A program made the translations under genes and the position numbers. From JBOIBN01 sp050739575 (lineage in GTDB: Bacteria > Pseudomonadota > Gammaproteobacteria > JAKDMP01), in contig JBOIBN010000005.1 in the NCBI GenBank assembly GCA_050739575.1, positions 1-54,263 on the forward strand: DNA of 54,263 nucleotides, given 5' to 3'. Below the pieces are notes generated by a model. The model did no database searches. It worked only from the letters and a program-made list of their open reading frames with translations, and was not told where the DNA came from. This document shows, piece by piece, positions 34,119 through 42,949 of this stretch (positions within the stretch are counted from its first letter, which is position 1; each line of letters begins with the position of its first letter).

Positions 34119-34483
34119 ATGCCAGCAACGCTTTGTAATCCCGGTGTCTATATCGAAGAGATTTCCAGTGACGCTTACACCATCACCGGTGTGGCTGCAT
34201 CAATTGCCGCTTTTATGGGATGGCCGCCCAAGGGCCGACGGATGAGGTTGCTCTTGTGCAAAGTTGGTCGGTATACCAGCGCTTGTACGGTGGACTGGAT
34301 TCGCGCAGCCACCTTGGCCATTCGGTTAATCAGTTTTTCACTAACGGCGGGCAACAGACCTGTGTCGTCCGCCTCGTCAATATTGTACGCGGCAGCCACG
34401 GCAGTGGGCGCGACGCCGAGCTTCATGAAAGATGTTCCCAAGAGACGCCGAGCACTCCTGATCAGCGCAGGTGGGGTATATAG
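34119..34483 (+). pseudogene. Contractile tail sheath protein remnant (phage/eCIS type), frameshifted
   Basis: From the ATG at 34119 (AAGAAGG upstream) the frame reads MPATLCNPGVYIEEISSDAY and VAASIAAFMGW, the standard N-terminus of contractile sheath proteins (PGVYxEE...GVxTSxAAFxG). After Trp at 34221 the match jumps to the next frame: AAQGPTDEVALVQSWSVYQR, LYGGLDSRSHLG, FFTNGGQQTCVVRLV. A one-base deletion in a G run at 34223-34224 explains this. A further shift near 34380 is suggested by AAATAVGATPSF in the first frame. Only the first ~120 residues' worth remain and no other tail genes are present. Confidence 0.7.
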
Positions 34484-34908
34484 GGCGCCGAGGACCGAGA
34501 TCAATAAAGGGCGATCTTCATGCCTCCGCTATGATTCGGGTCGCATCCAGTGTGCTGCGGGATGGAACGATTCGTAAGTAAAAAGGCTGTGAATCGATCT
34601 TGAGCCTTGCTAGGGGCAGAGAGATGCTTAAAAAAAACCTGAGCAATTGATTTTCCGTCCAAGTGCCGGATCGAATTATATATGCGCATAATGTATATTA
34701 TGTCAAATGTAACCCGTATCTAAGGACCATCACTCGTCGGGTGGTGCTCGCTACCTGGTCTGTCCTTACAGTAGGTTACTGAATACTGTATGGGTGTTCT
34801 CGAAACGTGGAACAATAAATTGCGGCTTTCCGTAGAGACGCCCCTGTCGAAAACGATTGAACGCCAATTCCAGTAACGTAGTTGCCCAGTTCCTTTGGGA
34901 TTTCCACC
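34484..34908. other. AT-rich intergenic region upstream of the cation antiporter
   Basis: No gene is supported. The region is less GC-rich than its surroundings. It contains the palindrome CATAATGTATATTATG at 34687-34702 (6-bp arms, 4-bp centre), about 200 bp before the antiporter start, which looks like a dimeric repressor site. Otherwise it looks like decayed sequence continuing from the sheath remnant. Confidence 0.4.
34687..34702. promoter_or_regulatory. Operator-like palindrome
   Basis: CATAAT-GTAT-ATTATG is a perfect inverted repeat with a 4-bp centre in an AT-rich spacer. Its size and symmetry suit a dimeric transcription factor. It is about 200 bp from the nearest start codon and no regulator is encoded nearby, so function is speculative. 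Confidence 0.25.
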
Positions 34909-36708
34909 GTGAACGTGTTAGAGCAGGCAATCATCTTGCTCGCGGCTGCCGTGATCGCGATCCCGCTGTTCCGCAAATCCGGATTCAGCTCGGTCTTGGG
35001 CTATCTCGTGGCTGGAGTCGTCGTCGGTCCCTGGATACTGGGCCTGATAAGCGGTGTGGACAACATCCTTCGCATTTCCGAACTGGGTGTGGTTCTCCTG
35101 CTGTTCGTCATCGGGCTCGAGCTGCAACCTGCCCGTCTCTGGGCATTGCGCCGGCCGATCTTCGGCATGGGCACGGTGCAAGTTGTGGTGAGTGCGATTC
35201 TGATTGCGCTTGTAGCCCGAGCGCTGGGATTGCCGACTCCTGCCGCTTTGATCGCCGGCTTCGGGCTAGCGATGTCCTCGACGGCGTTCGTTCTGCAGAT
35301 GCTCGCAGAACGCAAGCAGCTGGGAACCGTACATGGCCGGGCGAGTTTTTCCATCCTTTTGTTCCAGGACCTATCGGTTATTCCCGTTCTGGTACTGCTG
35401 CGGCTTGTTTATCAGCCCGGCGCTGATAACGGATTGTGGCAGGCTCCGGTGCTTGCAGTAGCCGTCGTTGCGGGTCTGCTGGTAGGCGGTCGCTATCTGC
35501 TGCGGCCACTGTTCCGCCTGGTCGCCACCTTCGGCGTTCCGGAAACCTTCAGCGCAGCGGCACTGCTCGTCGTGCTGGGTTCAGGGATGGCGCTCGAATC
35601 GGTCGGTCTCTCGATGTCGCTAGGCGCTTTCCTTGCGGGCGTTTTGCTTGCCGATTCCGAGTACCGCCATGAATTGGTGGCCAGCATTGAGCCCTTCGAG
35701 GGACTGCTGTTGGGGCTCTTTTTTGTGGCCGTAGGCATGTCAACCAATCTTGGATTAATCATTGCACACCCGCTGATGGTTATCGGGCTGACGCTGGGTC
35801 TTTTGTTTTTGAAGGGCGTAGTGCTGTTTGCCTTGGGCAAGGTATTTCGACTGCCGACGCGAAGCGCGCGTGCCCTCGCCTTCACGCTGCCGCAGGGCGG
35901 GGAATTTGCCTTCGTCTTGTTTGGCGTAGCCGCCGGCTACGGCCTCCTTGCTCACGCAACCGCAGATCTCCTGATTCTGATCGTAGCCTTTTCGATGGCG
36001 CTGACACCGGTGCTCACGTTATTTAACGAACACGTGCTCGAACGGTGGACAGCCAAACCGGAGATGCGTGAATTCGATCGTATCGAGGAACCCGAGCACG
36101 CCGTCATCATTGCTGGCTTCGGCCGCTTCGGGCAAATCGTCGCACGCATCCTGCGTACTCGGAAAATTCGATTTACGGCGCTCGAAATCAGCCCTGAACA
36201 GGTCGATTTTGTACGCCGTTTCGGCAACAAGATCTATTATGGCGATGCCTCCAAGCTGGAACTGCTGCGGGCTGCCAAGGCCGATAGCGCCAAATTATTT
36301 GTGCTGGCGATAGACGATGTGGAATCTTCGCTGCGCACCGCCGAAATGGTGCGTAGGCATTTCCCCAACCTGACGATCTACGCCCGTGCCCGCAATCGTC
36401 GCCACGTACATCTGCTGATGGAACTGGGCGTGAAATACATCGTGCGCGAGACCCTGCTTTCCAGCCTGGATTTGTCGGCCAAGGTATTGGATGGACTTGG
36501 CGTCCCGGAACGCGAGGTGCGCCGCACGCTGGAGATTTTTACTCGCCACGACGAAGCTACTCTCAACGCCCAATTCGCCGTCTTTCGTGACGAAGATCGT
36601 CTCGTCCAGACATCTCGGGAGGCCGCGCGGGAACTGGAATCCTTGTTCGAGGCGGACAAAGCGGCCGAACAAGCCCATGCAACCGAACCTGTTCGCGTCA
36701 GCAAATAA
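34909..36708 (+). CDS. Monovalent cation:proton antiporter-2 (CPA2/KefB-KefC type) with TrkA-N domain
   Basis: A 599-residue inner-membrane K+/H+ exchanger. About twelve transmembrane segments span residues 1-370 and include the conserved LGYLVAGVVVGP and ELGVVLLLFVIGLEL blocks. An RCK/TrkA-N Rossmann domain follows from about residue 393 (VIIAGFGRFGQIVARIL), expected to bind NAD(H) or nucleotides and gate the transporter. The tail (to residue 599) is charged and may be helical. The GTG at 34909 is preferred; a TTG at 34882 would add nine residues. No ancillary KefF/KefG gene is adjacent. Confidence 0.92.
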   Translation: MNVLEQAIILLAAAVIAIPLFRKSGFSSVLGYLVAGVVVGPWILGLISGVDNILRISELGVVLLLFVIGLELQPARLWALRRPIFGMGTVQVVVSAILIALVARALGLPTPAALIAGFGLAMSSTAFVLQMLAERKQLGTVHGRASFSILLFQDLSVIPVLVLLRLVYQPGADNGLWQAPVLAVAVVAGLLVGGRYLLRPLFRLVATFGVPETFSAAALLVVLGSGMALESVGLSMSLGAFLAGVLLADSEYRHELVASIEPFEGLLLGLFFVAVGMSTNLGLIIAHPLMVIGLTLGLLFLKGVVLFALGKVFRLPTRSARALAFTLPQGGEFAFVLFGVAAGYGLLAHATADLLILIVAFSMALTPVLTLFNEHVLERWTAKPEMREFDRIEEPEHAVIIAGFGRFGQIVARILRTRKIRFTALEISPEQVDFVRRFGNKIYYGDASKLELLRAAKADSAKLFVLAIDDVESSLRTAEMVRRHFPNLTIYARARNRRHVHLLMELGVKYIVRETLLSSLDLSAKVLDGLGVPEREVRRTLEIFTRHDEATLNAQFAVFRDEDRLVQTSREAARELESLFEADKAAEQAHATEPVRVSK

Positions 36709-36811
36709 TAAAACTTTTACTTTTGATATGTTATGACGTATTTCGAGATTTAAGATTAGTTTTACCGATTAACGGGGTTGTAACCAGCATCGCTTACAAT
36801 GCCCCAAGTCC

Positions 36812-37732
36812 TTGCGAACTACGGATTTGGCGGCTACCGGTCAGCATCAACGTGAACTCTACGACACCGTGGATGCGGCTGCCGTGATTCGTTACATCCG
36901 CGGCCGCCAAACGCCGGAAGGCGGCTTTTCCTTTTACCGAAGCTGGGGCGTCGAGGAGCCCAGTCCTGCGGACACTTACTACGCGCTGGCCGCCCTCTCC
37001 TTGCTCGGCGGCGAACCGCTTGATCGAGACGGCTGCCTGCGCTGGCTGCAGTCGCGTCAGGATGCGGGCGGCAACTTTCCCGGGCTGATTGCGGCTTGGC
37101 AGGTGCTGAGAGCGCTTGATACGCTGGGAGCATTACCGGCAGGCGCCGTAACATCTTGGTTAAGACCGCGTTCCGACATCCTTTTCGAAGCTGCGGCGCC
37201 TCCGATCGAACAACCGACGGGAGAGTTGTTGGCCGAGCTTGCCCGTTTCGTCGATTTATGGCTGCTGACCGGTCACAAACTCGAACCACGTCAACGAACA
37301 GCCGTCGCTGCAAACCTTGAACGGTTACGGGATCCGCAAGGCGCATTTTCCACTCAGCAGCCGAACCTGGTGGACACGGCTGTGGCATTGCGACTGACGC
37401 AAATGGCTGACCTGATTCCAGATCGGCGTCTGCTCGATTTCGCCCGCGCCTGCGAAGATCCTCTTTACGGATTTCGCGCTGGATCTCACGGCCGCAGCAT
37501 GCAGCTTGAGATACTTGCGGCGGGACTCAACGTACTGGCCGCATTCGATGCCGCTCCGCGCTACGAGGACGCCTTGCGACGGACGCTTGCTGCGTGCCAA
37601 CATGCGAACGGGGGATTTTCGCGCCAACCTGGCGCATTGCCCACGTTGCGCGACACCTGGTTTGCGGCACGTATTCTCGAGCGTCTCGGCGGAACCGTCG
37701 GGACGACCGCCACACTATCGGAGAGTTATTGA
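36812..37732 (+). CDS. Alpha/alpha-toroid (prenyltransferase/squalene-cyclase-like) repeat protein coupled to ppsA
   Basis: A 306-residue soluble protein of unknown function. At least five repeats of the toroid family are visible, each a helix pair ending in a Gly-rich turn: RQTPEGGFSFYR (about 33-44), RQDAGGNFPG, DPQGAFS, DPLYGFRAG and HANGGFSRQPGA. The pattern is that of the terpenoid cyclase/protein prenyltransferase beta-subunit fold. I see neither the DCTAE/DXDD cyclase acid motif nor a clear zinc site, so catalysis is doubtful. No signal peptide. The start is a TTG at 36812 without a good ribosome-binding site; a GTG at 36869 is an alternative. The stop overlaps the ppsA start (TGATG), implying coupled translation. 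Confidence 0.75.
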   Translation: MRTTDLAATGQHQRELYDTVDAAAVIRYIRGRQTPEGGFSFYRSWGVEEPSPADTYYALAALSLLGGEPLDRDGCLRWLQSRQDAGGNFPGLIAAWQVLRALDTLGALPAGAVTSWLRPRSDILFEAAAPPIEQPTGELLAELARFVDLWLLTGHKLEPRQRTAVAANLERLRDPQGAFSTQQPNLVDTAVALRLTQMADLIPDRRLLDFARACEDPLYGFRAGSHGRSMQLEILAAGLNVLAAFDAAPRYEDALRRTLAACQHANGGFSRQPGALPTLRDTWFAARILERLGGTVGTTATLSESY

Positions 37733-40152
37733 TGGAATTCGAATATATCCGCTTTTTCCGCGAGATCGGCGTGGACGACGTGCCGGTGGTCGGCGGGAAA
37801 AGCGCTTCGCTCGGGGAGATGTACCGCGCCCTCTCCGAGGGCGTACGGGTGCCCAACGGGTTTGCGATCACGGCTGGGGGCTACCGCCATCTCATAGATT
37901 CCGCCGGCCTCGAACAATCGCTGCGCGAGACGTTGGCCGATCTTAGGGCAGGCGATACCCGCGCGCTTGCCGAGCGCGGAGCCAGGGCCCGCAAGATGGT
38001 GTACGAGGCGCCCCTGCCGAAAGATCTGGAGACGGAGATCCTCCAAGCCTATGCGGAGCTTCGGCAGGAGTATGGCGACAAACTCAGCCTTGCAGTAAGA
38101 AGTTCGGCCACCGCCGAGGATCTGCCCACCGCGAGCTTCGCTGGACAGCAGGAAACCTACCTCAACGTGCGCGGCGAAGCGGAATTGCTGGACACCTGCC
38201 GGCAGTGTTTTGCGAGTCTTTTTACCGATCGTGCGATCAGCTATCGCGCCGAACGCGGGTTCGATCACTTCGACGTCGCGCTCGCCATCACGGTGATGAA
38301 GATGGTGCGTTCCGATCTGGGCGCATCGGGGGTGATGTTCTCGCTCGATACCGAGTCGGGCTTTCGCGATGTGGTCATGATCAATGCCGCCTGGGGGCTT
38401 GGCGAAAATGTCGTGCAGGGTTCGGTCGATCCGGACGAGTTTTACGTCCACAAGCCGACCTTCGAGGCAGGATATCGCGCGGTGCTGCGCCGCCGCCTCG
38501 GCAGCAAGCATCTCACCATGATTTATGCCGATACCGACGATGCGGCGCGGGTGAAAAACGTCGAGACGCCGCAAGACAAGCGTGAGCACTACGCACTCAG
38601 CGACGAGGACGTGCTCACCCTCGCAGACTATGCGATCACGATAGAGAAGCATTACACCGAGCGCGCCGGTGAGCCGCGGCCGATGGACATGGAATGGGCC
38701 AAGGACGGCGAGGACGGACTCATCTATATGGTGCAGGCGCGTCCGGAAACCGTTGCTTCGCAACGGCGCGGAACGGTGCTCGAAGAGTACATCATGAAAA
38801 GTTCGGGCGAGGTGCTCGCGACCGGGCGCGCCGTCGGCTCCAAGATTGCGAGCGGAGCTGTGCGCGTGGCCCGAGACATGTCCGCGCTGCACGATTTCCG
38901 TCCCGGCGAAGTGCTGGTGACCGATACCACCACGCCGGACTGGGAGCCGGTGATGAAGAATGCGGCCGCGATCGTCACCAATCGCGGCGGGCGGACCTGT
39001 CATGCGGCGATCGTCGCGCGCGAACTCGGCATCCCGGCGATCGTCGGCACTTCCGACGCGACCCGTACGTTGGAAACGGGACAAATGGTTACCGTCTCCT
39101 GCGCCGAGGGCGATACCGGAAAAATCTACGATGGCGAAGTGTCCTTTGAGGTCAAGCGTACCGACCTTTCCGCCCTGCCCCGCCCCGCGACGCGCATCAT
39201 GGTCAACTTGGGCAACCCGGGACTCGCGTTCAAGACCAGCTTCGTGCCCAACGACGGCATCGGGCTCGCGAGGCTCGAATTCATCATCAACGAATCCATC
39301 AAGGCGCATCCCCTCGCGTTGCTGCACCCGGACAAGGTCAGTAACGAGGCGACGCGGCGCGAAATCAAGCAGTTGATTGCGGGTTATACCGACGGACGCG
39401 AGTTTTTCGTTCAGCGCTTGTCCGAGTCCGTCGGCACCCTGGCCGCGGCGTTCTATCCCAAGCCGGTCGTCGTGCGCCTGTCTGATTTCAAAAGCAACGA
39501 GTACGCCGCTCTGATCGGTGGCGAGGACTTCGAGCCCAAGGAAGAAAACCCTATGCTCGGCTTTCGCGGTGCATCGCGCTATGCGCATCCGAAGTATGCG
39601 GAAGCCTTCGAACTCGAATGTGCAGCAATGAAACGCGTGCGCGAAACGATGGGGCTCACGAACGTCATTCTCATGATTCCATTCGTGCGCCGGATTTCCG
39701 AGGCGGATGCCGTCATCGCTCTGATGGAAAAGTTCGGACTCAAGCGCGGGAAGAATGGATTGAAGATTTACGCCATGTGCGAGATTCCGAACAATGTCAT
39801 GCAAGTGGATGAATTCGCCAAACGTTTCGACGGCTTTTCCATCGGATCGAACGATCTTACGCAGCTTACGCTCGGCGTGGACCGGGATTCGGAAATCGTG
39901 GCGGGCAGCTTCGATGAACGCGATCCGGGCGTCAAGCAGATGATCCGGCTCGCGGTCGAGGGGTGCCGACGGAACAAGATTCATTCCGGGCTCTGCGGGC
40001 AGGCCCCGTCGGATTATCCGGAAATGGCGGAATTTCTGGTCGAAATCGGCATCGAATCCATGAGTCTCAATCCCGACACCGTGCTCGCGACGACCGAGCA
40101 TGTCCTCGAAATCGAACGGCGTCTCGGCCGCGAACCGCGCGCAAGAGCTTGA
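37732..40152 (+). CDS. ppsA: Phosphoenolpyruvate synthase (pyruvate, water dikinase)
   Basis: An 806-residue enzyme making PEP from pyruvate and ATP, the entry to gluconeogenesis. The ATP-grasp N-domain has SVRSSATAEDLPTASFAGQQ, the swivelling domain has the phospho-His424 in GGRTCHAAIVAREL, and the C-terminal PEP/pyruvate barrel has the proton-donor Cys755 in GLCGQAPSDYP. Length agrees with E. coli PpsA (792). The ATG at 37732 has GGAGAG upstream and overlaps the toroid gene stop; longer in-frame readings upstream lie in that gene. The usual neighbour ppsR, encoding its regulatory kinase/phosphorylase, is not here. Confidence 0.96.
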   Translation: MEFEYIRFFREIGVDDVPVVGGKSASLGEMYRALSEGVRVPNGFAITAGGYRHLIDSAGLEQSLRETLADLRAGDTRALAERGARARKMVYEAPLPKDLETEILQAYAELRQEYGDKLSLAVRSSATAEDLPTASFAGQQETYLNVRGEAELLDTCRQCFASLFTDRAISYRAERGFDHFDVALAITVMKMVRSDLGASGVMFSLDTESGFRDVVMINAAWGLGENVVQGSVDPDEFYVHKPTFEAGYRAVLRRRLGSKHLTMIYADTDDAARVKNVETPQDKREHYALSDEDVLTLADYAITIEKHYTERAGEPRPMDMEWAKDGEDGLIYMVQARPETVASQRRGTVLEEYIMKSSGEVLATGRAVGSKIASGAVRVARDMSALHDFRPGEVLVTDTTTPDWEPVMKNAAAIVTNRGGRTCHAAIVARELGIPAIVGTSDATRTLETGQMVTVSCAEGDTGKIYDGEVSFEVKRTDLSALPRPATRIMVNLGNPGLAFKTSFVPNDGIGLARLEFIINESIKAHPLALLHPDKVSNEATRREIKQLIAGYTDGREFFVQRLSESVGTLAAAFYPKPVVVRLSDFKSNEYAALIGGEDFEPKEENPMLGFRGASRYAHPKYAEAFELECAAMKRVRETMGLTNVILMIPFVRRISEADAVIALMEKFGLKRGKNGLKIYAMCEIPNNVMQVDEFAKRFDGFSIGSNDLTQLTLGVDRDSEIVAGSFDERDPGVKQMIRLAVEGCRRNKIHSGLCGQAPSDYPEMAEFLVEIGIESMSLNPDTVLATTEHVLEIERRLGREPRARA

Positions 40153-40168
40153 GCCGCACCGCCCGGGT

Positions 40169-40196
40169 TTGATTCGATCGAGGATGTATTGCTAAA
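40169..40196 (+). promoter_or_regulatory. Possible promoter of the sugar-phosphate operon
   Basis: TTGATT at 40169-40174 and GCTAAA at 40191-40196 are 16 bp apart in the 139-bp gap between ppsA and tal-pgi, with the start codon about 95 bp downstream. The -10 is a poor match, so this is a weak candidate. Confidence 0.25.
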
Positions 40197-40291
40197 CTCG
40201 AAGTTTGAGGAATGCCTGGCTTGTCCTGGACTTCACGCAACTTCCAAATCCCGCTTTCTTTGGAGCGGGCTTAAACCATGAGGAGATCACA

Positions 40292-42919
40292 ATGAATCCG
40301 CTGAAACAATTGCACGACCTGGGCGAAAGCATTTGGATGGACAACATCCGCCGCGGCATGCTCAAAAGCGGGCAGCTCAAGCATTACATCGAGGAGTTTT
40401 CCCTCACCGGGCTTACCTCCAACCCGACCATCTTCGAACACGCCATTGGCGGCGGCGAGGATTACGACGAGGGCATCCGCCGGCATCTCGACGACAAGAA
40501 TCCTGATGCGGAGGCCATTTTCTTCGAGCTTGCGATCGAAGATCTCCAGGCGGCCGCCGATCTCTTCCGCCCCTTTTACGACAAGACGAAGGGACGCGAT
40601 GGCTTCGTTTCGCTCGAACTTTCGCCCGGGCTTGCCGACGATACCGAAGGCTCCATCAAGCAGGCGCGCGATCTTGCCAGGCGCGCGAAGCGTCCGAACC
40701 TGTTCATCAAGGTGCCGGGCACAAAAGCTGGTGCTCCGGTGATCGAGCAGCTCATCTACGAAGGTATTCCGGTCAACGTTACCCTCCTCTTCTCGCCCGA
40801 TCATTACAAGCGCGCCGCCGACGCCTATCTCAAGGGCATCGAACGACGCATCGCCGAGGGCAAGGATCCGCATGTACCTTCGGTTGCGTCGTTGTTCGTC
40901 TCCCGTTGGGACAAGGCGAGCGTGGATCAATTGCCCGAAAAGCTCAAGAACAAGCTCGGCATTGCAATCGGCGGACAGACCTACAAGGCCTATCGGGAAA
41001 TCTACGACTCCGCACGCTGGAAGAAGCTCGCCGATAAAGGCGCCCACCCACAACGCCTGCTGTGGGCGAGCACGGGCACCAAGGATCCGAGCCTGCCCGA
41101 AGGCTATTACGTGACCGCGCTGACCGCGCCGGAAACCGTCAACACGATGCCCGAAGCGACGCTCTTCGCCTTCAACAAGAATGGCAAGGTCGGAAAACCG
41201 ATGCCCGCCGACGGCGGCGACGCGGACGCGACGATCAAGGCCATCAACGAAGCCGGCGTGGACACCGGTAAGTTTGCGAGCGATTTGCAGGAAGACGGCA
41301 AACGTTCGTTCAGCGATTCCTATCACAAACTGTTGGCGCAGATCGAGAAAAAACTCGCGGAACTGCGCGAGGCGAGCGACGAGGATCGCGAAAGCCTGGG
41401 AAAGTTTGAAGCCGGCATCGCCCGGCAGATCGAGGAAATCGCGAAGGATAATATCGTCGAGCGCATCTGGTCGCATGACTACACGGTGTGGCAGAAGGAG
41501 CCGACCGAAATTACCAACCGCCTGGGCTGGCTCACCTCGCCGCAGGAAATGCTCGACGAAGTGTCGCGCCTCAATGCCTTTGTGAAAGGCGTGCGCGAGG
41601 CCGGCATGACGCATGTGCTGTGGAGCGGCATGGGCGGTTCGAGTCTTTTCCCACAGGTCATGCAGCAGGCTTTCGCAGACGCCGACGGCCTCGAAATGAT
41701 CGTGCTCGACAGCAGCAATCCCGTCACTGTGAAAGAGGCGGCGGATTCGCTGCCGCTCGACAAGACGCTGTTTGTGTTCGCCTCGAAATCCGGCGGCACG
41801 CTGGAGACGCGTTGCCATCTCGACTACTTCTGGTCGCTGAACGACGATCCCAGCCATTACGCGGTTATCACCGACAAGGGTTCGGATATCGGGAAGGTCG
41901 CCGGTGAGCGCGGCTTCCGCCAGGTGTTTTTCAACAACCCCGATCTCGGCGGACGCTACTCCGCCCTCTCCCACTTCGGTATGGTCGCCGCGGCGCTACT
42001 CGGCGTGGACGTAGAAGAACTGCTCAATCGCGCCGGCCAGATGATCGCCGCTTCCATGCCCGACACGCCCGCCGACAAGCACCCCGGTGTACGTCTCGGC
42101 GCCGCCATTGGCTACGCCTCGCAACATGGCTGCGACAAGCTGACGCTGGTCCTGCCGCCAGAGATCGCCGCCTTCGGAAGCTGGCTCGAACAGCTCGTCG
42201 CCGAATCCACCGGCAAGCAAGGCGTCGGCATCCTGCCGGTCGCGGGCGAACCGATCGGCAAACCCGATGTTTACGGCGACGATCGCTTCTTTGTGTGCAT
42301 TGGCGACCAATCCGATCTCGGCGTCCTCGCCGATCAGGGTCATCCCGTCATCCGCTTGCCTTACGTGGACCGCTACAGCATCGGCGCGGAGTGCTTCCGC
42401 TGGGAATTCGCGATCGCCGTCGCCGGCCACGTGCTCGGCATCAATGCCTTCGACCAGCCCAACGTCGAGGCGGCCAAGAAGGCGGCCTCGAAAGTCCTGC
42501 AGGAAGGCGTGCTGAAGCTGCCCGAATCGAGCGCCGCGGATGCGCTCAAGGCCGTCAAGTCCGGCGATTACCTCGCCATCCAGGCCTACGTCGCAGCCGA
42601 TTCCGGACATTACCATGCGCTGGAACGGGCCCGTGTCGCCCTCCGCGACAAGCTGCGCGTAGCCACCACGCTCGGACTCGGTCCGCGCTATCTGCACTCG
42701 ACCGGCCAGTTGCACAAGGGTGGACATGCGAACGGCGTATTCGTGCAGATTCTCGACGACACCTCGCCGGACCTGAAAATACCCGGCCGCTCCTACAGCT
42801 TCGCGCAGCTTTTCGAAGCCCAGGCGGCCGGTGATTATCTCGCTCTCAAGGAACACGATCGCCGGGTGTTCCGCGTTAAACTGCAAGACCTTCTGGACGC
42901 CGCCGGCGTTCGTTCCTGA
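40292..42919 (+). CDS. tal-pgi: Bifunctional transaldolase / glucose-6-phosphate isomerase (fusion)
   Basis: An 875-residue fusion of two sugar-phosphate enzymes. Residues 1 to about 365 are transaldolase, with Schiff-base Lys140 in LFIKVPGTKAG and the SNPTIFEHAI block. Residues about 385-875 are phosphoglucose isomerase, with WSGMGGSSLFPQVM, SKSGGTLETR and the C-terminal GQLHKGGHANGVF containing the catalytic-region residues. AGGAG precedes the ATG at 40292. The fusion links fructose-6-phosphate made by transaldolase to glucose-6-phosphate, the substrate of Zwf encoded two genes on. It heads a tight operon. Confidence 0.95.
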   Translation: MNPLKQLHDLGESIWMDNIRRGMLKSGQLKHYIEEFSLTGLTSNPTIFEHAIGGGEDYDEGIRRHLDDKNPDAEAIFFELAIEDLQAAADLFRPFYDKTKGRDGFVSLELSPGLADDTEGSIKQARDLARRAKRPNLFIKVPGTKAGAPVIEQLIYEGIPVNVTLLFSPDHYKRAADAYLKGIERRIAEGKDPHVPSVASLFVSRWDKASVDQLPEKLKNKLGIAIGGQTYKAYREIYDSARWKKLADKGAHPQRLLWASTGTKDPSLPEGYYVTALTAPETVNTMPEATLFAFNKNGKVGKPMPADGGDADATIKAINEAGVDTGKFASDLQEDGKRSFSDSYHKLLAQIEKKLAELREASDEDRESLGKFEAGIARQIEEIAKDNIVERIWSHDYTVWQKEPTEITNRLGWLTSPQEMLDEVSRLNAFVKGVREAGMTHVLWSGMGGSSLFPQVMQQAFADADGLEMIVLDSSNPVTVKEAADSLPLDKTLFVFASKSGGTLETRCHLDYFWSLNDDPSHYAVITDKGSDIGKVAGERGFRQVFFNNPDLGGRYSALSHFGMVAAALLGVDVEELLNRAGQMIAASMPDTPADKHPGVRLGAAIGYASQHGCDKLTLVLPPEIAAFGSWLEQLVAESTGKQGVGILPVAGEPIGKPDVYGDDRFFVCIGDQSDLGVLADQGHPVIRLPYVDRYSIGAECFRWEFAIAVAGHVLGINAFDQPNVEAAKKAASKVLQEGVLKLPESSAADALKAVKSGDYLAIQAYVAADSGHYHALERARVALRDKLRVATTLGLGPRYLHSTGQLHKGGHANGVFVQILDDTSPDLKIPGRSYSFAQLFEAQAAGDYLALKEHDRRVFRVKLQDLLDAAGVRS

Positions 42920-42949
42920 GACAGCCCATCAATAAACTGGAGTGACATC

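Noticed and set aside
34175..34504. A 109-codon minus-strand frame over the sheath remnant
   Set aside because: No family resemblance; the plus-strand sheath fragments explain the region better.
37726..40101. A 791-codon open frame antisense to ppsA
   Set aside because: It mirrors ppsA codon by codon, has no ribosome-binding site or recognisable domain, and arises from strong GC bias at third positions.
40271..41974. A 567-codon open frame antisense to tal-pgi
   Set aside because: Same cause: long antisense frames are expected opposite GC-rich genes. The sense strand encodes clear enzymes.
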